From Cytophagales bacterium (lineage in GTDB: Bacteria > Bacteroidota > Bacteroidia > Cytophagales > UBA9547), in assembly GCA_025360395.1 (NCBI GenBank), contig JANYCH010000379.1:1-7750 (forward strand): 7,750 nucleotides of DNA, written 5' to 3'. Under the pieces are notes generated by a model that made no database searches, had not been told where the DNA came from, and saw nothing but the letters and a program-made list of their open reading frames with translations. The number at the start of each line of letters is the position of its first letter. Positions within the stretch are counted from its first letter, which is position 1. Position numbers and translations under genes: made by a program. This document shows, in pieces, positions 1-6,744 of the stretch.

Positions 1-906
1 GGTGCCGGACCTACACATTGGTTTACAAGGACACTCCCCTACGGCTCTTTGCATGGAGATATGAGATTGACCGAACAAGGTGAAACCATTTCTCAGAAAT
101 ATGCTAATAAAATAAATGCAGTTTATAATCTTGAATTATTGATTGCAGGTACTGCAGGTGCTACTATTCTTCATCAGCATACAAAAAAGGAAACCCATCC
201 CTTTGCTGAAAAATTTGAATTTCTTGCATCGAGCAGTAAAAAGCATTTCCAGGCATTGCTTAACCATAAAAGCTTCATGCATTTCTTTGGCCAGGCAACT
301 CCTATTGATGTTATCGAAATGAGTAAAATAGGTTCCAGGCCTTCCAGAAGGACTGGGAAACGTACTTTGGCAGATTTACGTGCAATACCTTGGGTTTTCA
401 GCTGGAGCCAGTCAAGGTTCAATATCACTAGCTGGTATGGAGTTGGTTCGGCATTAGAAGATTATCTGACCAAATTTCCTGATGATATTGATGCTCTGAG
501 GAAAGAAGCCGAACAAGTGAGTTTAATAAGATATGTTTTTACCAATGTAGACACAAGCCTGGCAGCTACAGATGAAACCGTATTTAATATGTATGCCAAT
601 CTGGTAGATGATAAAAAGGTTAAAGCTGATATACTGGATCTGATTACTGATGAACTGGAAAAAACCAAAAGAATGATCGCTTTTGTTTTCCCAAGTCCTA
701 TAAGCGAAAGAAGAAGGCAGCACTTTTATTCAAATAAACTAAGGTCATTACCTTTAATTGATTTGCACAAAAATCAAATAGCTGCTATTAAAAAGTGGAG
801 AAAATTAAGATTAATAAGCCCAGATTCCCCCGAATGCCATGAATTATTAATGCATTTGCTTATGACTGTGAATGGAATTTCAAGTGCATTGAGGATGACA
901 GGATAG
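1..906 (+). CDS. ppc: Phosphoenolpyruvate carboxylase, C-terminal part (5' end outside window)
   Basis: Cytoplasmic enzyme that carboxylates PEP with bicarbonate to oxaloacetate, refilling the TCA cycle. The frame is open from base 1, so the gene is 5'-truncated by the window; 301 residues remain of a protein usually about 850-900 long. A TTG at 49 is internal, not a start. Seen directly: GAGPTH at residues 1-6, matching the segment just after the inhibitor/PEP loop arginine (R587 in E. coli numbering); GSRPSRR at 111-117 (R113 = R699); LADLRAIPWVFSWSQ at 124-138 (R127 = catalytic R713); and a C terminus ending RMTG, aligned with the family's RNTG. These motifs make the identification firm. 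Odd: by eye, inhibitor ligands K773 and N881 are replaced by N182 and M299, while R832 appears kept as R248. A hairpin terminator follows 31 bases after the stop, so this gene ends its transcript. Confidence 0.95.
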   Translation, partial: GAGPTHWFTRTLPYGSLHGDMRLTEQGETISQKYANKINAVYNLELLIAGTAGATILHQHTKKETHPFAEKFEFLASSSKKHFQALLNHKSFMHFFGQATPIDVIEMSKIGSRPSRRTGKRTLADLRAIPWVFSWSQSRFNITSWYGVGSALEDYLTKFPDDIDALRKEAEQVSLIRYVFTNVDTSLAATDETVFNMYANLVDDKKVKADILDLITDELEKTKRMIAFVFPSPISERRRQHFYSNKLRSLPLIDLHKNQIAAIKKWRKLRLISPDSPECHELLMHLLMTVNGISSALRMTG

Positions 907-936
907 CAGATGTGATATAAAAAGCATTATTTTTTC

Positions 937-963
937 AAAGCCGTTTTTTATAAACGGCTTTTT
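937..963 (+). terminator. Rho-independent terminator after ppc
   Basis: A perfect 10-bp stem (AAAGCCGTTT at 937-946 with AAACGGCTTT at 952-961), a 5-nt loop and a T-run through 963. It lies 31 bases after the ppc stop and separates ppc from the desaturase. The A-rich left flank is short, so it probably acts mainly on the plus strand. Confidence 0.88.
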
Positions 964-1052
964 AAATTTATCTTTGTTTATGTATTCTTCAATCTGAAAC
1001 TTAATTGTTTATAAGATTATTATACTGATCACTTAAAAACTAAAAGAAAAGT

Positions 1053-2162
1053 ATGCAACTAACCGCTCCTTCTGTAGTTGTGAAGCCTTCAGCAAAAGAA
1101 AGAATTACGTTTGGAAATCATCAAAATTTATTTTTTTCTGAAGTAAAAAAACAGGTTAAAAAGCATTTTGAAGATAAAGGGATAGAAAGTACCGGAAACC
1201 CGAATCTTTATTTAAAGGCTTTATTTTTTACTTTAACATATTTTGGTTCTTATGGAATCTTAATGCTTGCTTCACCACCTACCTGGATAGCCATTTCTTT
1301 ATGTGTTTACATGGGGGCTGTAGCAGCAGCATTGGGATTCAATGTAATGCACGATGGTTCACATGGAAGCTTTTCGTCCAAAAAATGGTTAAATACCGTA
1401 ACTGCCCATTATATCAACCTTCTGGGAGGAGATGCCATGCTTTGGAAAAACAAGCACAATATTATTCATCACACATTTACAAATATTGAAGGATTTGATC
1501 AGGATATTGCCCAAATGCCAGTTTTGAGATTAAATACTTACCAGAAAAAATTCTGGTTCCATAAATATCAGCACATTTACTGTTTTCCAATTTATGGGAT
1601 TTCTTCTATATTATGGATGTTTGCTTTAGATTTCCAGAAATACTTTACCAGAAAAGTAGGAAATATACGTATTCCTAAAATTAGTTTTAAAGAACATTGC
1701 GCTTTTTGGGCAACCAAAATAATTTATGTTTCAGCACACTTGATTATACCGGCTATGGTTTGGGGCTGGCCAGCTACAATTTTAGGATTCTTTATATACC
1801 ATTTTGTGTTAGGAATAACAATATCTACAGTTTTTCAACTAGCACATGTTGTAGAAGAGACTGATTTTCCATCTACTCATTTTGATTCACATAAAATAGA
1901 AGATGAATGGGCTGTACATCAATTAAAAACAACCGCCAATTTTGCTACCAATAGCAAATTTATAACCTGGTTTGTAGGTGGCTTAAATTATCAGGTAGAA
2001 CACCATTTGTTTCCCAAAATAAGCCATGTACATTATCCGGCAATCAATACTATTATTAAGAAAGTTTCTGCAGATTTTAATGTGCCTTATCATGAGCAAC
2101 CGACTTTCTTTTCTGCTGTAAGGTCACACATGAACCATTTGAAAAAAACAGCCTTGGCATAA
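1053..2162 (+). CDS. Membrane fatty acid desaturase (front-end/acyl-CoA desaturase type, no cytochrome b5 domain)
   Basis: Integral membrane di-iron desaturase, 369 residues, a usual length for bacterial members, that introduces a double bond into fatty acyl chains. All three histidine boxes are visible: HDGSH at residues 100-104, HNIIHH at 135-140 and QVEHH at 314-318. Further histidines sit at 265 (QLAHVVEE) and 289. Hydrophobic segments lie around 54-73, 77-97, 180-193 and 222-262, placing the boxes on the cytoplasmic side as in the family. Glutamine opening the third box is typical of front-end (delta-5/delta-6-like) desaturases, but regiochemistry and carrier (CoA, ACP or lipid) cannot be read from it. 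There is no N-terminal cytochrome b5 (HPGG) motif, so the electron donor must be a separate protein. The ATG follows an A-rich leader (AAAACTAAAAGAAAAGT) and no Shine-Dalgarno. It is flanked by terminators on both sides, so it is probably monocistronic. The 146-nt upstream gap holds only a weak promoter candidate (TTTG at 973-976). Confidence 0.93.
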   Translation: MQLTAPSVVVKPSAKERITFGNHQNLFFSEVKKQVKKHFEDKGIESTGNPNLYLKALFFTLTYFGSYGILMLASPPTWIAISLCVYMGAVAAALGFNVMHDGSHGSFSSKKWLNTVTAHYINLLGGDAMLWKNKHNIIHHTFTNIEGFDQDIAQMPVLRLNTYQKKFWFHKYQHIYCFPIYGISSILWMFALDFQKYFTRKVGNIRIPKISFKEHCAFWATKIIYVSAHLIIPAMVWGWPATILGFFIYHFVLGITISTVFQLAHVVEETDFPSTHFDSHKIEDEWAVHQLKTTANFATNSKFITWFVGGLNYQVEHHLFPKISHVHYPAINTIIKKVSADFNVPYHEQPTFFSAVRSHMNHLKKTALA

Positions 2163-2199
2163 TTCATTTACTTTCTAACGCAAAGAATTAATAACTTAT

Positions 2200-2243
2200 A
2201 CAAACAAAAAAAGGAAGACTCATGCCTTCCTTTTTTTGTTTGT
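2200..2243. terminator. Bidirectional terminator between convergent desaturase and PDH E2 genes
   Basis: An 18-bp perfect inverted repeat, 2200-2217 pairing with 2226-2243, around an 8-nt loop (ACTCATGC). The GC core is GGAAG/CTTCC, flanked by seven A on the left and seven T on the right. It therefore gives a stem plus U-run on either strand and sits between two genes that converge, starting 37 bases after the desaturase stop and 12 bases from the E2 stop. Confidence 0.93.
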
Positions 2244-2255
2244 GAATAATAAAGT

Positions 2256-3866
2256 TTAAGCAAGGATCCTGATTGGATCTTCAATCAAAGCTTTAAGGGT
2301 TTGAAGGAATTGAGCACCAACAGCACCATCTACAACCCTATGGTCTGAAGTTAATGTAATGCTCATCCTGTTTCCAGGAACTATTTGACCTTCTTTAACA
2401 ACCGGAATATTTCTGATTGCACCAACAGAAATAATACAAACATTGGGCTGGTTTATTATAGAACTAAAAGATTCTATTCCAAACATACCTAGATTAGAAA
2501 CTGTAAAGGTGCTACCTTCCATATCTTTGGGCTGAAGCTTTTTGTTTTTTGCTTTGCCTCCAAGGTCCTTTACTGAAGCTGAAATCTGCGTAAGTGACAT
2601 TGAATCAGCAAATTTTACAACAGGTACTACAAGTCCGTCTTCAACAGCAACTGCAACACCAATATGAATATGGTTGTTATATCTTATTTTATCACCCAAC
2701 CAGGTACCGTTTACTTTCGGATGTTTCCTGATTGCTGCTGCAGTTGCTTTAATGACCATGTCATTAAAAGAAATCTTAGCTTCTGAATATTCATTTAAAC
2801 TTTTCCGGGCTTCCATAGCTTTCTCCATGTCCACATCAATAACCAAACTGAAATGAGGAGCAGTGAATAAGCTTTCAGAAAGTGCACGGGCAATTACTTT
2901 TCTCATAGAAGTGACAGGCACTTCTTCAAAACTTTCCTGACCAGCCATAACCGGCGCACTTTGTTTTGAAACCTGAGCGTCGTTAGATGTGGCTGTTGAC
3001 GGACTGTAACTGTCTATATCGCGTTTTACAATCCTACCATTTTCCCCAGAACCCGAAAGAGATTTTATATCTATTCCTTTCCCTTCTGCCAAAGCTTTTG
3101 CTAAAGGAGATATTTTTACCCTTGAATCTCCGTTTGATGAAACGATAGCAGGTTGAGAAACAGAGGCAGCAGCCTTTACTTCCTGTTTATTTTCTTTAGA
3201 AGCTGCTTGTCCGTTTTTTTGTGGTGCAGAAGAAAGCAATGGTTTATAATCAACACCTTCTTTTCCTACAACTGCGATAATGCCATCTACTGGTACGGCT
3301 TTTCCCGCTTCAATTCCAATGTATAACAAAGTCCCATCTTCATAAGACTCTAATTCCATTGTTGCTTTATCTGTTTCTACCTCTGCAAGTAATTCTCCTG
3401 ATTTAACCTTGTCCCCTACTTTTTTATGCCATGCTACAATGACTCCCTCTGTCATGGTATCACTCATTTTAGGCATTCTTATTACTGTCGCTTCAATATC
3501 AGAAGTATCTTGTTGCCCTTGTGCAACTCCTGGGATAGCCTCTGATTTTTCATCAGGAGGAATTGGTGTACTTACTTTTTCAACAGAACCACCTGAATTT
3601 CCATTAATTAAACTGCTTATATCTTCGCCTGCTTTACCAATTATGGCTATAATTGCATCAACAGGGACAGAATCTTTTTCTTTCACACCTATATACAAAA
3701 GAGTACCTGCTTCATAAGATTCAAGCTCCATTGTAGCCTTATCTGTTTCTACTTCAGCGAGAACATCCCCAGCTTTTATCGTATCTCCTACTTTTTTAGC
3801 CCATGAAGCGATAGTCCCTTCGGTCATCGTATCGCTCATTTTAGGCATTTTAATAACTTCAGCCAT
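2256..3866 (-). CDS. pdhC: Pyruvate dehydrogenase complex E2, dihydrolipoamide acetyltransferase, two lipoyl domains
   Basis: Core of the cytoplasmic pyruvate dehydrogenase complex: it carries acetyl groups from E1 on lipoyl arms and transfers them to CoA. Domains in order over 536 residues: lipoyl domain 1 (about 1-82; ETDKA with lipoyl-lysine K43), a Ser/Gly/Pro-rich linker (about 88-125), lipoyl domain 2 (about 127-210; K167), an Ala/Gln-rich linker (about 213-248), the peripheral subunit-binding domain (about 250-286; ISPLAKALAEGKGID...GRIVKRDI), a Ser/Ala linker, and the acetyltransferase domain (about 315-536) with SDHRVVDG at 507-514, giving catalytic H509 and D513. KMPKMSDTMTEG and the C-terminal domain resemble the mitochondrial/alphaproteobacterial-type PDH E2 rather than 2-oxoglutarate dehydrogenase E2; branched-chain E2 is less likely. 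The ATG is fixed by the lipoyl domain starting at residue 2. No E1 or E3 gene is adjacent on the same strand in this window; a promoter (3889-3919) and a terminator (2200-2243) suggest a single-gene transcript. Confidence 0.95.
   Translation of the reverse strand: MAEVIKMPKMSDTMTEGTIASWAKKVGDTIKAGDVLAEVETDKATMELESYEAGTLLYIGVKEKDSVPVDAIIAIIGKAGEDISSLINGNSGGSVEKVSTPIPPDEKSEAIPGVAQGQQDTSDIEATVIRMPKMSDTMTEGVIVAWHKKVGDKVKSGELLAEVETDKATMELESYEDGTLLYIGIEAGKAVPVDGIIAVVGKEGVDYKPLLSSAPQKNGQAASKENKQEVKAAASVSQPAIVSSNGDSRVKISPLAKALAEGKGIDIKSLSGSGENGRIVKRDIDSYSPSTATSNDAQVSKQSAPVMAGQESFEEVPVTSMRKVIARALSESLFTAPHFSLVIDVDMEKAMEARKSLNEYSEAKISFNDMVIKATAAAIRKHPKVNGTWLGDKIRYNNHIHIGVAVAVEDGLVVPVVKFADSMSLTQISASVKDLGGKAKNKKLQPKDMEGSTFTVSNLGMFGIESFSSIINQPNVCIISVGAIRNIPVVKEGQIVPGNRMSITLTSDHRVVDGAVGAQFLQTLKALIEDPIRILA
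3258..3488 (-). repeat. Second copy of the tandem lipoyl-domain coding repeat in pdhC
   Basis: This stretch encodes residues 127-203 of E2. It repeats the stretch at 3627-3866 (residues 1-80); by eye about 58 of 84 aligned residues match, including the whole run around the lipoyl lysine. Many third-codon positions differ, so the duplication is old and kept by selection rather than recent. Confidence 0.85.
3627..3866 (-). repeat. First copy of the tandem lipoyl-domain coding repeat in pdhC
   Basis: Encodes residues 1-80 of E2 with lipoyl-lysine K43. It is the partner of 3258-3488; the two share MSDTMTEG and the lipoylation segment AEVETDKATMELESYE without a residue change. Confidence 0.85.
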
Positions 3867-3888
3867 TGTGGTTGTTTAATTGAACATT

Positions 3889-3919
3889 CAAAAATAAGCC
3901 TATTGTCAGGTTTTTCAAA
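3889..3919 (-). promoter_or_regulatory. Bacteroidota-type promoter for pdhC
   Basis: Read on the minus strand: TTTG (plus positions 3916-3919), a 19-nt spacer, then TATTTTTG (3889-3896). This matches the Bacteroidota primary sigma consensus TTTG / about 19 nt / TAnnTTTG exactly in both boxes and spacing. The ATG lies 23 bases downstream of the -7 box, so the leader would be short, roughly 15-20 nt. No operator palindrome was recognised in it. Confidence 0.75.
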
Positions 3920-3991
3920 TCATTATCATAATTATTGACCCTAAATAAAAAAACCTTTTAACAATTTTGATTTTACTGTTAATTTCATGCT

Positions 3992-5926
3992 ATGTTAAAA
4001 CCAGTTGAACACCTGACTAAATTTTTATTTCTTCTGCCAATTATGTTATTATCTCTTAACATAATTGCACAGCAATCTTACAGTACCAAAGACAAAAAGG
4101 CTATAAAATTTTACGAAACAGGAAAGCAGTTAATCACAATGAGAAGGTTCCCAGATGCTATTTTAAACTTTAGGGAAGCTACCGACAAGGACAAAAATTT
4201 TGTAGAAGCCTACATAGCACTTGCGGGTTGTTACAGAATCCTAAGGGACGATCAAAACGTTAAATTCAATCTTCTTTCGGCTTTTAGTATCCAAACAATT
4301 ATTCCCGGCTCCATGCATGAGTATTACTACCTGGCGCAAATATTCATGAAAGAAGGTGATTACAAAAATGCGGAGTTATTTATAGACAGATATTTATCGA
4401 ATAATCCATCTGACCTCAGATTGATCCCTCAAGCAACAAAAATGAAAGAAAACTGCCTCTTTGCACAGGAAGCGATAAAACATACTTTAGACTTATCTCC
4501 AATACCACTTCCTGATCCTGTTAATACTTTTCAGAACCAGTATTTTCCTTCCTTAACGGCTGATGGAAAATCAATGGTTTATACTGTCAGGAACTCGACT
4601 GGAATGTCTGATGAGGAAAATTTATATATCTCTGAAAAAAATGAAAAAGGATGGTTAAAGCCTGAACAGGTTTCAACAAGAATCAATACAAAGGAAAACG
4701 AAGGAGCATCTTCCATATCCGGAGATGGAAAGACTTTGGTTTATACTTACTGTACTCCCCGCAATGGTTGTGACCTTTACATTACCAGAAAATTAGGAAA
4801 AGAATGGTTGCAGCCAGGAGGCATTCCAGGGAAAATAAATACTGCAGGATGGGAATCTCATCCTTCATTGTCAGCAGATGGCAGAACACTTTATTTTTCT
4901 TCGGACAGGGCTGGTGGGTTAGGAAAAGAGGATATCTGGGTAACGAAATTAGATAGTAACGATACCTGGATAAAACCAGTCAACCTTGGCCCTTCCATCA
5001 ACACTCCTGAAAGTGATTTTACTCCTTTTATCCATACAAACGGAAAAACTTTTTATTTTGCCTCAAGAGGTTATCCTGGAATGGGCGGATCTGACTTGTT
5101 TATGTCAGAACTTTCTGGTGATTCTTTGTGGTCGAAGCCTAAAAATCTCGGTTATCCATTAAATTCCTTTGCGGATGAAATGGGATTTACTGTTTCCTCT
5201 GATTTTTCAACTGGTTATTATTCTAAAGATGTGATCAACACTCAGAGAAGATATACTTCAAAATTGTATTCATTTATAGTTCCATCTGAACTTAAAAGCA
5301 ACATATCTTGCATTTATATAAAAGGAAAAGTTTACGATGCTGAAACTAAACTTCCTTTAAAGGGTAGGGTTGAATTAATTAACCTATCAAAAGATAAAAC
5401 TGAACAAAGTGTGTTTTCAGATGTACAAAATGGTGATTTTCTTTTGGTTATCCCTGACAGGAATAATTATGGCTTATTTGTAACCTCCAAAGGTTATTTG
5501 TACCAAAGCTTAAATTTCAATACTACTGATGAAAAAATATTAAGTATGGAAGATTATGCTGTTTACCTTAAACCCATTAAAGTAAATTCAACAACGGCTT
5601 TAAGGAACATATTTTTTGAAACTGCCAAATATGATTTAGATCACTCTTCAGAAACAGAACTAAACAAACTAGCGAAAATGATCAAAGAAAATAACCTGAA
5701 AATTGAAGTCAGCGGACATACTGATATTGTGGGAAACATGCAGGATAACCAATTATTATCTGAAAAAAGGGCTAAAGCAGTTTTTAACTATTTAGCTGAT
5801 GTCAAAGGAGTTGAAAAAAAAACAATGTCGTTTACAGGATATGGGTCCACAAAACCGATTGGAGATAACAAAACAGAAGAAGGAAAAAGACTTAACAGGA
5901 GAATTGAGATTAAAATATTAAAATAG
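3992..5926 (+). CDS. Exported OmpA-family protein with TPR, PD40 propeller and CRD domains (PorE-like architecture)
   Basis: Envelope protein of 644 residues predicted to bind peptidoglycan from the periplasm. Seen in order: a signal peptide (about 1-26, hydrophobic 10-25, cleavage near IIA-Q); TPR-like helices (about 33-165); five PD40/WD40-like propeller segments near 182-198, 236-252, 286-305, 340-360 and 394-411, with repeated SADGRTLYFSSDR-type strands; a carboxypeptidase-regulatory-like beta domain (about 442-528, KGKVYDAETKLPLKGRVEL); and an OmpA_C domain (about 535-644). In OmpA_C, GHTD gives D578 and LSEKRAKAV gives R593, the 15-residue-spaced pair that contacts diaminopimelate in other OmpA proteins. 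This order matches PorE (PG1058) of the type IX secretion system, but Bacteroidota carry many paralogs with it, so a T9SS role is inference. Unlike the PorE lipoprotein, there is no lipobox cysteine. The gene is divergent from pdhC and first of three same-strand genes. No convincing promoter was seen in the 125-nt gap; TTGACC at 3935-3940 and CAATTTTG at 3962-3969 are only partial matches. Confidence 0.9.
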   Translation: MLKPVEHLTKFLFLLPIMLLSLNIIAQQSYSTKDKKAIKFYETGKQLITMRRFPDAILNFREATDKDKNFVEAYIALAGCYRILRDDQNVKFNLLSAFSIQTIIPGSMHEYYYLAQIFMKEGDYKNAELFIDRYLSNNPSDLRLIPQATKMKENCLFAQEAIKHTLDLSPIPLPDPVNTFQNQYFPSLTADGKSMVYTVRNSTGMSDEENLYISEKNEKGWLKPEQVSTRINTKENEGASSISGDGKTLVYTYCTPRNGCDLYITRKLGKEWLQPGGIPGKINTAGWESHPSLSADGRTLYFSSDRAGGLGKEDIWVTKLDSNDTWIKPVNLGPSINTPESDFTPFIHTNGKTFYFASRGYPGMGGSDLFMSELSGDSLWSKPKNLGYPLNSFADEMGFTVSSDFSTGYYSKDVINTQRRYTSKLYSFIVPSELKSNISCIYIKGKVYDAETKLPLKGRVELINLSKDKTEQSVFSDVQNGDFLLVIPDRNNYGLFVTSKGYLYQSLNFNTTDEKILSMEDYAVYLKPIKVNSTTALRNIFFETAKYDLDHSSETELNKLAKMIKENNLKIEVSGHTDIVGNMQDNQLLSEKRAKAVFNYLADVKGVEKKTMSFTGYGSTKPIGDNKTEEGKRLNRRIEIKILK

Positions 5927-5975
5927 TAACATTGAAGTTTTGTATACGTATAGCTTGCCTAGACAATGCCCAAAT

Positions 5976-6716
5976 ATGTCAAGAATCTTCATTATCACTA
6001 TTTATATTTTTACACAAGTTTCGGTTTTTGCACAAATATCCTCAACAGAATCCTTGTTGAAAGAAATGCATAAACGCTATCATGGCAAGTTTTACAGGCA
6101 TATTACCTTTGTACAATTAAATAAAATTTTCAAAAGTGATTCAGTAGCTGAAAATTCTGTTTGGTATGAAGCTTTTGAATATCCAGGTAAATTAAGAGTA
6201 GATTATGGACCTACAGTCGGAAAGGATGGATATATTTTTATAAACGATTCGGTCTATTATTTTAAAGATGGTTTGCTTATTAATAAAGAAAAGAAGATTA
6301 ATGAAAGCATGCTTCTTTCAGGAGACATCTATTGTTTGCAAATTCCTGAAGTAGTTACAAAATTAAACCTGCTCGGGTATGACATTAAAAAATTCAGGGA
6401 AGACAAATGGAAAGAAAGACCCGTCTATGTTGTGGGTGCAGAATCTGGTAACGATACTTCGCGACAATTCTGGATTGACAGGGAATTCTTATATGTTGTC
6501 AGGCACATTATAAACGAGAACGGCATTATTCAGGAAATCCATTTTAGTGAACACCAGGCAAATGGCAAGTTTTATATTGAAGATGAAGTTAAAATAATGG
6601 AAAATGGTAAAATAGTAAAAACCGAACGTTATGCAGAAGTAAATCCTAATATTATGCTTCCATTAACAATTTTTGATCCAAACCAGTGGTCAAAAGTCCA
6701 CTGGAAAACAAAATAG
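5976..6716 (+). CDS. Exported LolA-like protein (outer-membrane lipoprotein-sorting protein family, tentative)
   Basis: A secreted, probably periplasmic protein of 246 residues. I chose the ATG at 5976 because it starts a clean signal peptide (MSRIFIITIYIFTQVSVFA, cleaved before Q20); the in-frame TTG at 5940 would put 12 mostly polar residues in front and hide it. The mature part is rich in beta-strand-like segments. FEYPGKLRVDYG at 68-78, GYIFINDSVYYF at 85-96 and RQFWIDREFLYVVR at 163-176 resemble the strand pattern of LolA/LolB-type half-barrels (a 'PGKFRWDY'-like strand and a 'WIDKxTxLPVR'-like strand). In that family the barrel carries lipoprotein acyl chains, but no catalytic residue can be named here and the match is fold-level, by eye. 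It lies 49 nt after the OmpA-family gene with no terminator between, so co-transcription is plausible. It may be a divergent LolA or an unnamed conserved envelope protein. Confidence 0.7.
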   Translation: MSRIFIITIYIFTQVSVFAQISSTESLLKEMHKRYHGKFYRHITFVQLNKIFKSDSVAENSVWYEAFEYPGKLRVDYGPTVGKDGYIFINDSVYYFKDGLLINKEKKINESMLLSGDIYCLQIPEVVTKLNLLGYDIKKFREDKWKERPVYVVGAESGNDTSRQFWIDREFLYVVRHIINENGIIQEIHFSEHQANGKFYIEDEVKIMENGKIVKTERYAEVNPNIMLPLTIFDPNQWSKVHWKTK

Positions 6717-6744
6717 TTTCTTCCCTTCACTCCTTTTTTAATGT

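Noticed and set aside
49..51. TTG as a start for the first gene
   Set aside because: The PEP carboxylase frame is open and matches the family (GAGPTH) upstream of it; the real start is outside the window.
174..723. Overlapping minus-strand open frames inside ppc
   Set aside because: Shadows of a conserved gene; their translations are low-complexity Ser/Leu-rich and match nothing recognisable.
973..1009. Promoter for the desaturase from TTTG (973-976) and TAATTGTT (1002-1009)
   Set aside because: The spacer is 25 nt and the -7 box has an imperfect TTTG; not convincing.
1301..1489. Short plus-strand frame inside the desaturase
   Set aside because: It is out of frame within the region coding for the first two histidine boxes, which is under strong protein-level constraint.
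3409..3717. 102-residue plus-strand open frame opposite pdhC
   Set aside because: It lies fully antisense to the lipoyl-domain coding region, its sequence is explained by that conserved gene, and no start signal or family likeness is visible.
3935..3969. Promoter for the OmpA-family gene from TTGACC or CAATTTTG
   Set aside because: CAATTTTG misses one base of TAnnTTTG, and the nearest TTG upstream is about 24 nt away instead of about 19; too weak to annotate.
3867..3991. Riboswitch or structured leader in the divergent gap
   Set aside because: The 125 bases are AT-rich with no stable stem or known aptamer motif that I could see, and the E2 leader is too short.
5940..5975. TTG start adding 12 residues to the LolA-like protein
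   Set aside because: It would place mostly polar residues (with PRQCPN) before the signal peptide; the ATG at 5976 starts a normal one.
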